Shown here in pieces: positions 22,253 to 34,200 of a stretch of DNA of 64,000 bases. The first letter of the stretch is position 1. Each line of letters opens with the position of its first letter. This stretch comes from Taiwanofungus camphoratus (Eukaryota > Basidiomycota > Agaricomycetes > Polyporales > Taiwanofungaceae), in assembly GCA_003999685.1 (NCBI GenBank), contig CP021222.1, positions 868,001 to 932,000 of the forward strand, written 5' to 3'. The notes beneath the pieces were generated by a model, which saw only the letters and a program-made list of their open reading frames with translations, was not told where the DNA came from and did not search any database. The translations under genes and the position numbers were made by a program.

Positions 22253-23694
22253 GGGCTTCCATCAAGAAGAGGCTTTAGATAAAGTTTTCATTATGAAACA
22301 ACATTCAAATCTTGCTGTACACAAGACTTCTGAAAAATGGGTTGATGACAGTTTGGCTAAGCACTGACTCCTCTTTTATATCTCATATCCTCAAAAAGGG
22401 TCAGGGATGGTTTCAAAGTAGGTCTGAGATATTTTTCCATTATTATTAATAATCTGTATGATTTAATTTCACAAGGTGCAGTGGAATTCTATTCTGCATG
22501 CCAGAAGAAGTCCACAGTCACTCATCTGATGAAAAGTATGCTTAATCAGGTAGAGCATAAAGACAAGAATGGACTTCTGGTTTGTTTGTTCTTTCTTTTT
22601 TTATGAGGTATGACTTTTGAATAAATGAGTCTCAAAGTGTCTGTCAGATTTTGTTCTTTGTATTATGGACTAGTAGGGATCACTCCATTGTTTATTATCC
22701 TGCACAATACCTCTTTAACATCCCTCAAACATTTTTAAAAATCAGTATGTCTTCATAATCCTATAGTCTACAGTACTACAATCTTCTTTTTACAGCTTTT
22801 TGATATCTGATATTTCATTATGAAGATTCAGTAAACTAGATATTCACTTATAAAACTTGTATGAATAGCTATAGAGCTGGTGAGTTGACAATCACAAGAA
22901 TTGAACTTGAGGTCCTGAACTTGACATGAAGTTGATAACATTGCTTAACAAGAGAGAATGACATCTGATCAAAGCCAGCTTCAATTGCACGATCAAGTGT
23001 TTTGACTCTTGAAAACTGAGAGAAGACCAGATATGAGAAACAGAGACTGCAAAGTCTGCTAAAAGACAAGAGAGCTATAGACATCCTTCAAGAACTTGTG
23101 CATCTGAGCTTGCTTGAGTTTCAGAGATCTGAAGTTGGCTTGTCTCAACTACTGTGTTCTCTGGCCAGACTGAGTTGGATGTAGAGTTTGAGGATAAGAA
23201 GGCTGAGGTTTGAGCAAAATTCTCAGTTTTTGATGCTGGTCCACAATGTCCTATGTGGGTCCAAAGCAACCCTGTTCTTGTATCATTACCACCATGCTTT
23301 GGTTTCCCTCTACCCAGGTTGCTTCTGTTATCCAGGAGGAGCCATCTGGTCCCTACAGGTCCTCATATATATGCCGCCCCACTGCTCTGGGGGCTGCTAC
23401 TTCAGGCTCAGAATTGGTTTCAGGTTCAACAGGCAAAGGGATATTGGTTGCTGGAGATCACAGAGGTACTGAGGTGGCCATCAGTTGTGGAGGTTACATT
23501 GGTGAGCCAGTGCATGCATCAAAGAAGAAAGGACGCGCCACTCCTAAGGTCCCAGCCAAGGTTGCAGTGCAGCCTCAAAAGGAGATCAACTCAGCCACTG
23601 CATGGGCCAATTATCAAGAGCAAGACCTGGTGAGTACTCTCCCAGCCTCAATATTTGCTTCCCCATTGACTTGGGAGGGGTGTAGTGTGACTGC
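22253..23694. other. Unassigned repeat debris
   Basis: AT-rich, CpG-poor sequence with no family I can name. The stretch about 23181-23300 (GTGGGTCCAAAGC-ACCC, CACCATG) recurs in diverged form at about 25848-25968, so it belongs to a repeat. An open frame at 23246-23758 has no recognisable domain and runs into the C+ LTR. Probably an LTR-element internal region in decay. Confidence 0.35.
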
Positions 23695-25234
23695 TGATAA
23701 GTCTGGTACTCCTCTGTGCCCTGAAAGCACCCATTTTCGGTTTTATATGCGCTTCTAGACTACTCTACAGATCATCAGAACAAAGACCCACCGTCCGTGC
23801 ATCATAATGTCATCCGAGAAATCCAGTCAATGCGCCAAAACATCATTATCTAGACTTTGGATATCGGAAGTTCTACAGCGCACCTCGGAAGCCTCTATCC
23901 CACAGAGCAGTCCCTTATACTCTGTAATGCACTCTTTCAGCTCGTCCTAGCATCCCTCTTACGTCCTCAAGTCCTTCTTGTTGGCCAAGGAAAACTGAGC
24001 AAAAGTTCTTCAGTCTTCAGTTTTTGGTCCTCGATCTCGAGTCCTTTGGTTATCGGTCTTCGGTCCTCAGTTCTGGTCCTCGGTCCCTCGGTCCAAAATC
24101 CCGGCCTCTTGTTCATAACGTCCATATGATCCCTTGGTATGGCCTAGACCATCTACGCATTGGCTTGACGGTTCAACACTCTTAGATCTCTGTTACCCCC
24201 CAAGGCCTGGTTAGATAGCTCACCTTCCATATGATGATCTCTAGATAAGCATCCCTCACCTTGTGCTATTCCCCTGTAACCTTTCTACCGCATTCAGTGT
24301 CCCTGTTTCATGTTCTACTTCAGTTTAGTTCCCCATATGGTACGCGGATCAGATCCTAGATTTTACAATTTTTGATTTGTTTTCAGTTTCTTCAGTTTTA
24401 TTTTGCGTAAGATACTTTGACACCACGGACCCCTTATGTAGTCTCCTGTACCTACCAGACGGGAGAGAAGATACGTGCTTCCATCTTGTTTCGCAGAATC
24501 TACAGACTTGTCCTCTAGAGTTCAGATTTGGGTTTCCCCTGCTCTAAGGCTTTCCTACAGTCTGACAAGGTTCCTCTACATCATATCTACACCTATCGTC
24601 AGCCAGCAGTCCTATTATATCGTATATCGCAGCAGTTCTATGTCGCCTACATCCTACGTTCCCGAAGTTGGAGTAACTTCGGTCTGAGTAACCAGTCCCC
24701 CTCCTCCTCCTCATCCAGCGTGCCTCTGCCCTCATTATACCCCATAGGCACGTGTTGCGCACAGTCTAGTCTATCAGTCATCGCCTATGCCCACCCTACG
24801 CATCATTCCTACAACTTCAGCCCTAAGCAGTATCCCCTCTCCCGATTACATCAGTTTTCGGTTTATCTTTTGGTTCTCGGTTCACTATCAGTATGCCCTC
24901 AGTGCCTTCGACTCCTTTGCACCTGGCTGGCATTCGACCAGCCTGCTGCCATTGGATTAGAAGATCACTCTTCTACCTTTCTGGGACTGTTCGCACCTCG
25001 GCATAAGATCCTGTCGTGCAGGATTCATTAGCCCCTTACTCCTCTGCACACACTAGACTTTTAGGCCCCTGACAGTGGTCTAGGTAGTTTCTCTGTCATG
25101 TCCCTTCACTCACCTTTCCCTCTGGTATCCTTCACAGGTACCCCACTGCTTTAGCTCTCTCCCTACTCATTGGGACATGTTGGATCTACTCCCTAGGTTC
25201 ATCTCCACAGTCCAGGACCCCCTAGGTCGTATCA
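23695..25234 (+). repeat. Long LTR-like repeat C+ (solo)
   Basis: 1540 bp, from TGATAAGTCTGGTACTCC to CCCTAGGTCGTATCA. Homologous to the 5' LTR of gypsy 2 (36140-38124, opposite strand) and to the fragment 38125-38516. It includes a degenerate short tandem region of TCGGTC/TTTTGGTC-type units (about 24005-24100). No convincing TSD (CTGC left, TCGC right). It shares the end CCTAGGTCGTATCA with family A. Confidence 0.7.
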
Positions 25235-26468
25235 TCGCTGCACCACATATAAAAGCATCACTACCTGCACCCTCTCGCCTGATGGTGTCTGCTGCACTAA
25301 GTGCAAAACCAATCAGCATGCCTGCTATTGGGGGGGGTTCACCTTGGAGGATAGAGAAAACCCCAAAAAGACCACCGAGGTGCACAAGCACAGTACATTT
25401 TCTCTGGTTTTTTCAAAAACCAAAAACTGATGCTGATCCCATTCAGCTCTCTCGATCTCAGGCCCTTTTTCACTGTGGAAACATGAGTCAAAGTGTGCCA
25501 AGTGTGCTGAGGCCATTCCCACCACCTCCAATGCTCCTGAACCCTCTGCTTTGGCTGATCCTCCTCTATCTTCCTTCTACTCCACCCTCTCCCATCTCTC
25601 AGAGGAAAAGCACCTTCATCGACTCAATCTGCCTCCTTTCACTCAGAGGACTGTCCAGGGTGTATGGCAAGACTGTGTCAATGTTGAGTTGCGAATGGAG
25701 AGATATCAGTGACAGTCTGAGAAACTTTGACAGCTCGAGGTCTTCCTCACCGATCAAGCACCTCAGTCCTTAACCCAATGGGCGCCTCCCCTGCGGTGAG
25801 TCAAATTGGGGCCCTCTACGGCTGGGTCATCCAGTTAGATGGAGCTGGACCTGGAGTTGGAGGATGAGGATGCCGAGGTGTGAGCGATTTTTTTGATTCT
25901 CAGTTTCAGCGCGATGTTTTTTGTGTGGGTCCAAAGCGACCCCATTTCTGTATTTCTGTCACCATGTCAACTCTGTGTCCTGTCTTCCTTCATATCATCA
26001 GTTCCTTGTACAGTACAGTAAGAAAGAGAAAATTGGAATATCGGTTTTGTCTGAGTATTATGCTCTGAGAAGTAAGACTATCTCAAAGCAAAATAAGGGA
26101 AAGGAGCGACTCAATATTTGTGTATATGATACGATAGCCTCAGTAAGTTATCACGGGCTTGAAGGACATAAGGTTCCTCACACAATCATCAATTTGTTGG
26201 TATTCTCTGATATTTCTCAGTTTCTTGGTTTTTGGAAATGACATCGCAACTCGTAAAGAGTAAAACTAGAAAGAGAAAAATAGAAATAAAGTGAGCGACT
26301 GTGATTCTTTCAGTAAGTAGAGAGTAAATGAAATGAAGAGAAAGTTGTTGAGTGGGGGGGATTGAGCTTTCTGTATCTGTCCATAACCTAAAGTATTAGA
26401 GTAAAAATCAAAAATAGAGTATACATATCGGAAACTGATTGGGTATCATAAATGACTATATTTTGCTT
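25235..26468. other. Unassigned: diverged Cys-rich coding debris and AT-rich sequence
   Basis: On the plus strand about 25270-25330 encodes a CTKCKTNQHACYW-like run and about 25480 another Cys pair, in frames broken by stops. This is reminiscent of the Cys-rich hypothetical proteins common around basidiomycete transposons, but no family can be assigned. 25848-25968 repeats 23181-23300. From 25970 to 26468 nothing is recognised apart from AT-rich repeats. Confidence 0.35.
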
Positions 26469-28180
26469 TTATTGGTTTTCTGTTGATGTTAGAGAGAGAG
26501 GAGAAAGGAAATGAAACAATTCTGGATTGTCATCGTCACCTTGTGAATCTGAGAGTTCAAGTTCTCGGAGTTTCTCAGTTGAGACATCTATAAGATCAGC
26601 AGGTACCTCAATGGATTTTCTGGCTAGACAAGGGATCACCTGGAACACTGCTATGGGTCTGTCAAATACCAAGCTGTCCAACTCTGCAATAATGTAGGCA
26701 CCACCTTTGTTTCTGGAAACAACTATGAGGGGGCTGAGATATCGAGGTCACATTTTTTGGTTTAAAAACTTTTCAATTTGCATGTTGCAGATGAGCACCA
26801 GGTCTCCTCGACTGAAACCGAAGTCCTGGATGGTGTTTTTATGCTTCTCCTCAAACCGAAGTGCCACTTGGTGCTGGGATTCAAAGATCTTAGAGTGAAG
26901 TTCAGCTACCTGCTCTACACGCTTCTGCAAGGCTATAGCATGTCAAGAAATGAGGTCAGTTGAGGATAGAATTGAAGACGGAGGGGAAAGGATGTATGTC
27001 GCTTTGACAACATCAAGGGAAATGACTGGATGAGTGCCTGTGACTGCAAAATAAGGCTGTGACCATCTGCTCTGCTCACTGTCAACTGCCTTGAAGAGGG
27101 CTTATCTGATGTCAAAATGCGGCCTCTCCATGAGCCCATTAGCCTGAGAATTGTAACTGCTAATTCAGATGTGATAGAGCTGATATTTCTTCACCAGAAG
27201 ATGAGCTGCTTTAATAAAGGGTGCACCATTGTCTGTGACAATTTTCGAGAGGGCACCCTACTGACAAATAAAGTCCTCAAAGATCCAGTCAGCTAGGGCT
27301 TTGGCTGTCTCCTTCCGAAACATCCAAAACTTGGGATACTACGTGAGTGAGCATTGACCTTGGACCATGTACTTAAAGCCATTTGAAGGGGGCATATGCA
27401 TCATGTCAATGATGCTCTCGCTCATTGAGGGTGATGGATCCAAACTGGTTATAAAACTGAATTTTTGGATTATTTTCATCCTACTGGTAGAGGTGATAGC
27501 CTACCGCTATGAGTGAAGTATCAACTGTGAGGATGACAGGAGCCAAAGAATTGTAATTGATGGCTTGGAGGGCTGGAGAGGTCAGTAAAGCATCTTTGAG
27601 ATCCTCCTGTGCTGCAATTTGCTTGGGACTGAACTTGAAAGGGACCACTTTGCGTGTAAGGTGCACTAAGGTGTCTGCTCTGTGGGCAAAATTCTGAATA
27701 AAAATCCTAACAACATCAATGGTTCCCAGGAAGGCTCAGACATCAGACAGGGTTTTGCAGGGTCCCCAATTTTGGATTGCGGAGACCTGAGATTTGTCTG
27801 GAAGGTGTCCTTCAGACGTGCACCTATGCTCAACTACCATGATTTCTCAGGTGATAAGCACACTCTTAACTCCTGAAAAAGTGCCTCCAGCATAGCGTAT
27901 GTGTGTGACAATCCTGTTCAGGTTCATAAAGTGCTCTCAGACAAACTTACATTGATATGCACCAGGCCCTTCTAGGCCTCACACCCTCATTCAACTCTAA
28001 GACCTTAGTCATGGCTTTGATGCCACTCAATGCGTCCGACACAGCCCAAAAAGCCACCGTGAGACTCTCCAATAACTTCAAATCATGCCACAGCCACTCC
28101 ACCAATTCCAGTCTAACATTCCAGTGTACTGTTCTCTCTACGCACAATACACCACATGCAGTTGCTTTGTATGTGACCGA

Positions 28181-29216
28181 TGATACTCGCTATAACACTC
28201 CAACCCCTAACTGGGTACGACCTAGAGAAGCTGGAAAGCTATAGTACAGTTAGTGTGCAGGGGAGAGTCAGCAACAAAGGGTTCCCGATCTCAAATGGGT
28301 CGAAAGACATCTACAAAGGTCTTTGATGACCTATGACGTGTGTCGTGACTGCTTAATGTAGCTTCGATATGCTATGGTACTGTACTATGAGAAGGCTTAA
28401 ATGGGCAGACTTATCTGATACGCAGCCCCTCAGTTACTGTAGAGGGTGGGCTTGGTTAGAGAAAGGATATAGGCACAACCCTTCGACAGAGGTCGAAGGC
28501 AGTCGTAAGACTGAGCGCAACCCTTCGACAGAGGTCGAAGATGGACGAGATGCAACCCTTCAAGAGACTGTAGAATGCAGATTGTAGATGCAACTCTTCG
28601 AATGTAGGTGAAGACGGAAAGACACAGTAGAATGTGGTAGAAGACTTGTATCGAAGGTGCTCCTCTTGAGCTCTGCAGAATGGGGGAAAACTTCTCTATT
28701 GATCCAAGACCTCGTACATCGCATTTATACTTACTGTACTATAATGTAAGGCACATCAGGAGTGGTGTAGTATGGGTGGCATCCTAACTACTTGTGTACG
28801 ATGAACTACGGAGTGGCCTGCAGAGGGAGTGGCTACTGTACTTGACATCACTAGAAAGGCTGAAACAAAGGAACATACATGAAATATACTAAGACAAAAC
28901 CTGGGGCTGTAACGTTATCAAGTGCATTGAGTGGCACGTTATAGCAGATCGAGCGATATCAGGGTGGCGAGACCAGTCACATGTGAGGACTTTGAGTGGT
29001 GATTGCATATGGTGCATTGTATGTAGGGAGAGCTGCACACCGGAACGTCAGACCAGAATTGGTGAAGTGGTTGTGGCGTGATTCGAAGCTATCAGAGAGT
29101 CCCGTGGTGGCCTTTCAGGCAGTATCGGACGCGTCGAGTGATGTTGAAGCCATGACTAAGGTCCTAGAGTCAAGTGAGAGCGCCCTGCAGAGCCTAAAAG
29201 GGCCTGGCATCTATCA
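28181..29216 (+). repeat. Long LTR-like repeat D+
   Basis: 1036 bp, from TGATACTCGCTATAACACTCC to GGGCCTGGCATCTATCA. It matches the outer D- sequence of the block and the fragment 38517-39317. It contains two 18-nt perfect hairpins CTTCGAC-AGAG-GTCGAAG at 28481-28498 and 28523-28540 (period 42), followed by decayed versions. No TSD is seen. The stretch 29217-29532 that follows has an ATG-led short frame (MSSCTTTPALSSS..., 29434) which could be the start of a Gag, but it is too short to judge. Confidence 0.6.
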
Positions 29217-29532
29217 TCTCCTCCTTTTTGGAATTTAGACCGTCCTTGGTCCATACGTGACATCTAGAAGCTCGATGGGCATGATCAGGTTGAAGCACTA
29301 TGTGGACCTGCACGGTTCTGACCTTTTCGTGACTTGCGCCGATCATGTGCCGTCGAAGAGGATTTAAGCTGGAGCGACTTAGCTGTTTTCTTTTCATATT
29401 CTCATCTTTACTCAATGCGTCTCTCCTTCTGTGCCATGTCTTCTTGTACGACAACTCCTGCTCTTTCCTCTTCACGTGCTCAATGTGCTTGTGGCCATCT
29501 TGTCACCATGCTGGACGCGTTCTGTGATGCAG

Positions 29533-31292
29533 TGATGAGTCCGGTAGCCTCCTGGGCCCCGAATCGTGATTTTAGGAGCTTTCTAATCCCCTAACCGATC
29601 ATTCTATGACTCTTCTACAGCCTACAACAGGTGGGATAGGTTCCTATAATATTCCTAACACCTCCTTTCCTTCCTAAACCCTTCTAACACCCTACAAAGT
29701 CCTGCAAGGTCACATGAGATGCTATGAGGTTTTGAACACTAGCCACGAAGTCTCTAACTCCTGCTAAGTCCACTATTGGACACTGCCGGCCCTCTCATAT
29801 TGTTCTATTGGATCTGGGCCCCAGCTACTATGTCACTCATCCCGGGTTTAGCTAAGAAGTCTTAGCTAAGTCTCTTCTAGCTCTTGTGATTGCAGTCAAC
29901 CCCGATAGGCTCTGAAACGGTCCAAAGTTCCGAAGGCTGGACTTAGGAAGCCTTGCACACCCCATGGATCTCAATCCTATGCCATAAGGTCCTCCTATGG
30001 TGCAGCCATATGATCCCCTACCCATTTAGGACACCTATCCCGATTAGGCCAAGTCCCGCTGCTAGAAACTTTGTACGCTCTTAGCCCATTAAGACAGATG
30101 ATCACGGCACATGGCTGCTCTCAGATAGTCCTCCTGCCGTCATGGATGGACTTGGTCACCTTTCTACTGTACGTAGTTCCCCTGTTTCAGTTCCTATTTA
30201 GTTCCTATCCTCCTCATGTTCACTTCAGAGCCTATGCACTTTAGTACACATTTTGGACTTGTAAGGATCACTTCACGCAAGAATAGTTCACCTCACGCTC
30301 CCCTATTTAGTCAGAGATAGTTTACTATGTACGAGAGAGACCCCTCAGTGCACACTTCTCCCTTTAGAATACAAGTTCTCCTGTAGCTCCGATCTCAGGA
30401 AAGTGCTGTGAGTACAACCTTAGGAATGGTCCTAAGCCCCCTAAGTCTCCACCCCAGCTCTGTTTCAGTATCTTTGAACTACGTCTATGCTCGCAATATA
30501 TCTACGAACCACGTTTACGCTTCCTGAACTACGCACTACGATCCACAAAGTCGTCGTGACTTCACACTCTTCAGCACATCTTATAGCACCTATCCGGTGG
30601 GCCTCTGCCTTAGTTATATCCTTAGGCTCATGTTGTGTCATCCCTATGTCCTACAAATAGCCCTACGACTCTCCTATAGCCTTCATTTTAGGCCATAGTA
30701 CATCCCCCTATGCCTTCGAACTCCCCGACCTATGCCTCGAAGTCATCAGACACTTTGGAACTTCCAGCAACCTCATTCCCCTGTCCCTATTCCAAGTATT
30801 AGCTCTCTGAACCATCTGACCTCTTCTACAGGTCTTCTACGCTAGCCAAATCTCACCCACCTTGCTCTAACAAGCCTCAAAGCCTTACGCCCTTTAGCTA
30901 ACTCTAGTTAAAGACTTCGCAGCAGTCTTATACCATTTGTCAATTAATTGAAGCTATATTCCATTGGCTTATTGCTCCCTAACTCCATACAGCCTACGAA
31001 GTCAGCTCGTGCACTTTAGCTAAAACTTCAAAGGACTTCGCAGAACTTTGAAGGACTTCACGCACTTTGAAGGGCCTCGCAAGGCCTTAGAGATCGTCTA
31101 GCACTTAGGAACAAGATCCTGTCATGCAGGACCCTTGGCCCCTTACTCCCTCACTTACAAAAACAAGACATACAGGTTTTCCAGTATCATACAGGTTGTA
31201 GCTCCTCCCCTCACATCCCCACAGTTCACACACTACCTCCTAGCCACGTTGTGGAGCACTCTCTAGGTACCAGGGTCCCCTAGGTCGTATCA
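29533..31292 (+). repeat. Long LTR-like repeat A3
   Basis: 1760 bp, TGATGAGTCCGG...CCCCTAGGTCGTATCA, reverse complement of A1/A2. Flanks GCAG / GCAC match at only 3 of 4 bases. It keeps more CpG than most of the island, so it may be a younger copy. It contains the same TTCGAAGGACTTCGCAG-type repeats at its right end. Confidence 0.7.
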
Positions 31293-34200
31293 GCACTTTA
31301 CATTATAGTAAAGTAGTATAAACGTGATGTACAACATCTCAGAACAATAGAGAAGTTTTCCCCCATCCTGCAGAGCTCAAGAAGAGCCCCTTCGAGTCAG
31401 TCTTCTACTGCGTTCTACGGCATCTTTCTGTCTTCGATTACACTCAAAAAGTTGCATTTACTATCCACCTTCTACAGTATCTTGAAGGGTTGTGTCTAAG
31501 TTCATCTTCAACATCTGTCGAAGGGTTACATCTAGTCTTATATCCACCTTCGAGTCACCTTGAAGGGTTGCGTTCAGCTAAGTTCTCACATTTAAGCCTC
31601 TCCTTAGTACAAGCACATTATAGTAGTGCATTGAAGCTATGTTGAGTAGTCATGACACACATTGTAGGTCATCAAAGACCTTTGAAGATGTCTCTCGACC
31701 AATTTGAGATCAGGAATTCTTTGCTGCTGACTCTTCTTGCATACTAATTAGTTCTATAGCCTTTCAGCTTCTCTAGGTCATACCCAGTAGGGGTTGGGGT
31801 GTTATAGAGTGTATCAACGTATGCCAGGATTTTCTGGAAGTGTCTCAGAGTTGTAATCACTCTCAGGACCTTTGACTGGTACATCATCGATATATGAGAT
31901 GGTAAAATGGGGAATCTCGGCTTGTAGGATGTGAGTAACGTCATCATGGAAGATAGGAACCAAATTTGTCCATTCCATGGGTAGAGTGACAAGCCTCATC
32001 ACATCAAAAGGGGTCTGGAAGGTGGTCAAATCTGAGAAGCTTCGGCTATGAGCCGCTTGTCATATCCAACATAGAGATCAAGCACTGCACCACAAGGCCA
32101 ACCTCTGAATTGTTCAGCAAGATGCTCCAGAGTTGATGGAACATCTGAGTGCTGTATGGTGACCGCATTGAGGGGCTCTAGACTGTGGACAAGATGCAGG
32201 GATTTTTCATCCTTCTTCACAACACAAAACCACTGAGATCAGTAGGATGAGTTAGATGGCTCATATACACCGGCCAATATTTTCTTTTTGATTATTGTGC
32301 AGACCTTGTTGTAAATGCCAGGAGAGATAGGGATATTCTTTTGTACCCAAGGTGTGTGCAGTATGACTGGGAAGTCAATGGGAGGGAAAAACTCAGCTTT
32401 GAAACAATCCCTTTCAAAATTGTTCCAGGTGAAAGCTTCGGCATGGACTGACATAAAATGATGTAGGAGTTCCCTTTCCATAGACCAGAGGAAGTCTCTG
32501 CTATGTAATTTATTGGTCAATTCTCAGTGCTCCTGCATATAATGGCTTGTAGAGACGAAGGTTGATGGCCAAGGTGATAATTTTGGTATGGTGTCTAGAG
32601 GGTCACCCTTGATAGCTCACACAATCCAGAACTGCTCACTGAGTGATCCTAAGATTGGCTGAGTTTTCAAGGCAACTAGCTTATACTTTTTCTTAGAGGC
32701 AGCAAACATAGAAAAAGGGAGAGAATCCAAAACCAAAAAAAGGGGACAAGCAAGAGTCAAAAACTTCAGCAAGTCTTAAGCCAGTCTTGGGGTATCCTTG
32801 AAATTTGAAGTGCTGGAAACTAAACCAAAGGATGTTACTTTAGAGCTATAAGATGAAAGAAGAGGGTGAGAGTTCGATTTCTCAGAATGGAATAAGGGAA
32901 TCTTGGAAGGCTTGATAGCTGTAAGGAAACTAGAGAACCACTTGGAAGCATTTTGTGAAGCTGCTGAAGAGGCTGGGGAATCGCTAGAATAAAGAGACTG
33001 GAGATAACTAAACACAGAATCAGATGCAGAGAGATAGAGCGCAGAAACAGAAGGGGTATCAGAAGCATTTACTGAGGCGTAAGACACAATTTTCGGTTTG
33101 TCAGAATCAGACTGAATGATGACTGCAACTTCTCCTTGATTTCTCAAATCCTCAAAGAGTGAAAACCTGATTTTGAAATGGTGGGCTGATTGGCATGTGG
33201 ACACTGCAAATGATGAGAGGGTAGGAACTTCTGTCTGCCTTGGGGCATGGTGGGAATTGTTGCTGTCTCTCCAGTGTTCAGGCAAACAATGGTGATAGTT
33301 TGATCTTTGTTTCTGAAGTTTTTTACTACACTTTCAGTTTTGACATTGAAGGGGCGACTGAGGAGGATGTCATAGAAAGGGCTGCAAATGACATGCATTT
33401 GAAGGTAGAGAACAAGGTCACCAACCTGGAATGAGACATTTCTGACTAAACTGAGAGATCGATCAATTCCACCATTGGCTGACTGCATATTCAGCTGGAT
33501 AGAGGGGTCATAGATGAGACCTAATGCATGGCACACATGCTCAGACATAGCAACAACCTGGGAGCCTGGATCAACTATGCACTCAATCCGCTCCTTGTTA
33601 TCTATGAGGGCCTCAATATTTCGAATAGCGTTGGAATTCCGAGCGACTATGATCTTGGCTGATTCCTCACCGTGGAGAACATATCATAGGTATGTTTCAT
33701 AAAGATCAGGACTGATGATAGCACCAGGAAGAAGTGGTTCGTTATGACAAAAGAGCTCTGAGGCATTTAAGGCTGAAACTGAAGCCGAAACCAAAGTCAA
33801 ATCTGAGATCGAACCGAGATTGTCAGATACCTCAACAATGTATGCCATATTGGTAGCAGTAGTATCAGCAGATATGCGGCAAGAGGTTACTGCCTCTCGG
33901 TACTTGGCATGAACATCAGGGGAGATAGTCAATAGTTCCTCAGGAGTCAGAGTCACAGTAGGGGTACACATAGATTGAGCAAAGATCTCCTCTATGAGCC
34001 TGTCTTGGTGTATTGGGACTACCGTCTTGTAAGCTGGATCCTTACCTTTCTCTGGGTTGACCTTCAGTGCAGTAGTAAAATTCAGAAGATTTGGTGGTGT
34101 GTAAATAGTGTTCCTAGCGTTAGCATATGGATGGAGAGGGGGATTGAACTGGGAATTGGATGGGGGCATGGTCGTAGAATGATTCAGTGGGTGAGTGGAA

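Larger units (their letters stand above)
27953..31816 (-). mobile_element. Nested block (LTR-like repeat D-, with D+ and A3 inside) inserted in gypsy 2 RT
   Basis: Ends are TGATATGCACC (27953) and GAGTGTATCA (31816). Flanks ACAT (27949-27952) / ACGT (31817-31820) form a 4-bp TSD with one CpG-to-CpA change. Leaving out the block and one TSD restores the RT frame exactly (NPGIR-KFV-EHF). Both outer parts (27953-28180 and 31293-31816) belong to repeat D in minus orientation. Inside are D+ (28181-29216, opposite orientation, making inverted arms of about 230 bp), an unassigned 29217-29532, and A3. Confidence 0.8.

Noticed and set aside
23246-23758. 170-codon frame as a host gene
   Set aside because: It crosses into the C+ LTR at 23695, resembles the repeat at 25848, and has no recognisable domain.
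28473-28600. CRISPR-like array (repeats of 18-23 bp at 42-bp spacing)
   Set aside because: Only two good units, inside a eukaryotic LTR-like repeat, no cas genes, nuclear fungal DNA.
27953-29216. Fold-back DNA transposon with about 230-bp inverted arms
   Set aside because: The arms are better explained as the ends of two D repeats in opposite orientation; the outer TSD belongs to 27953-31816.
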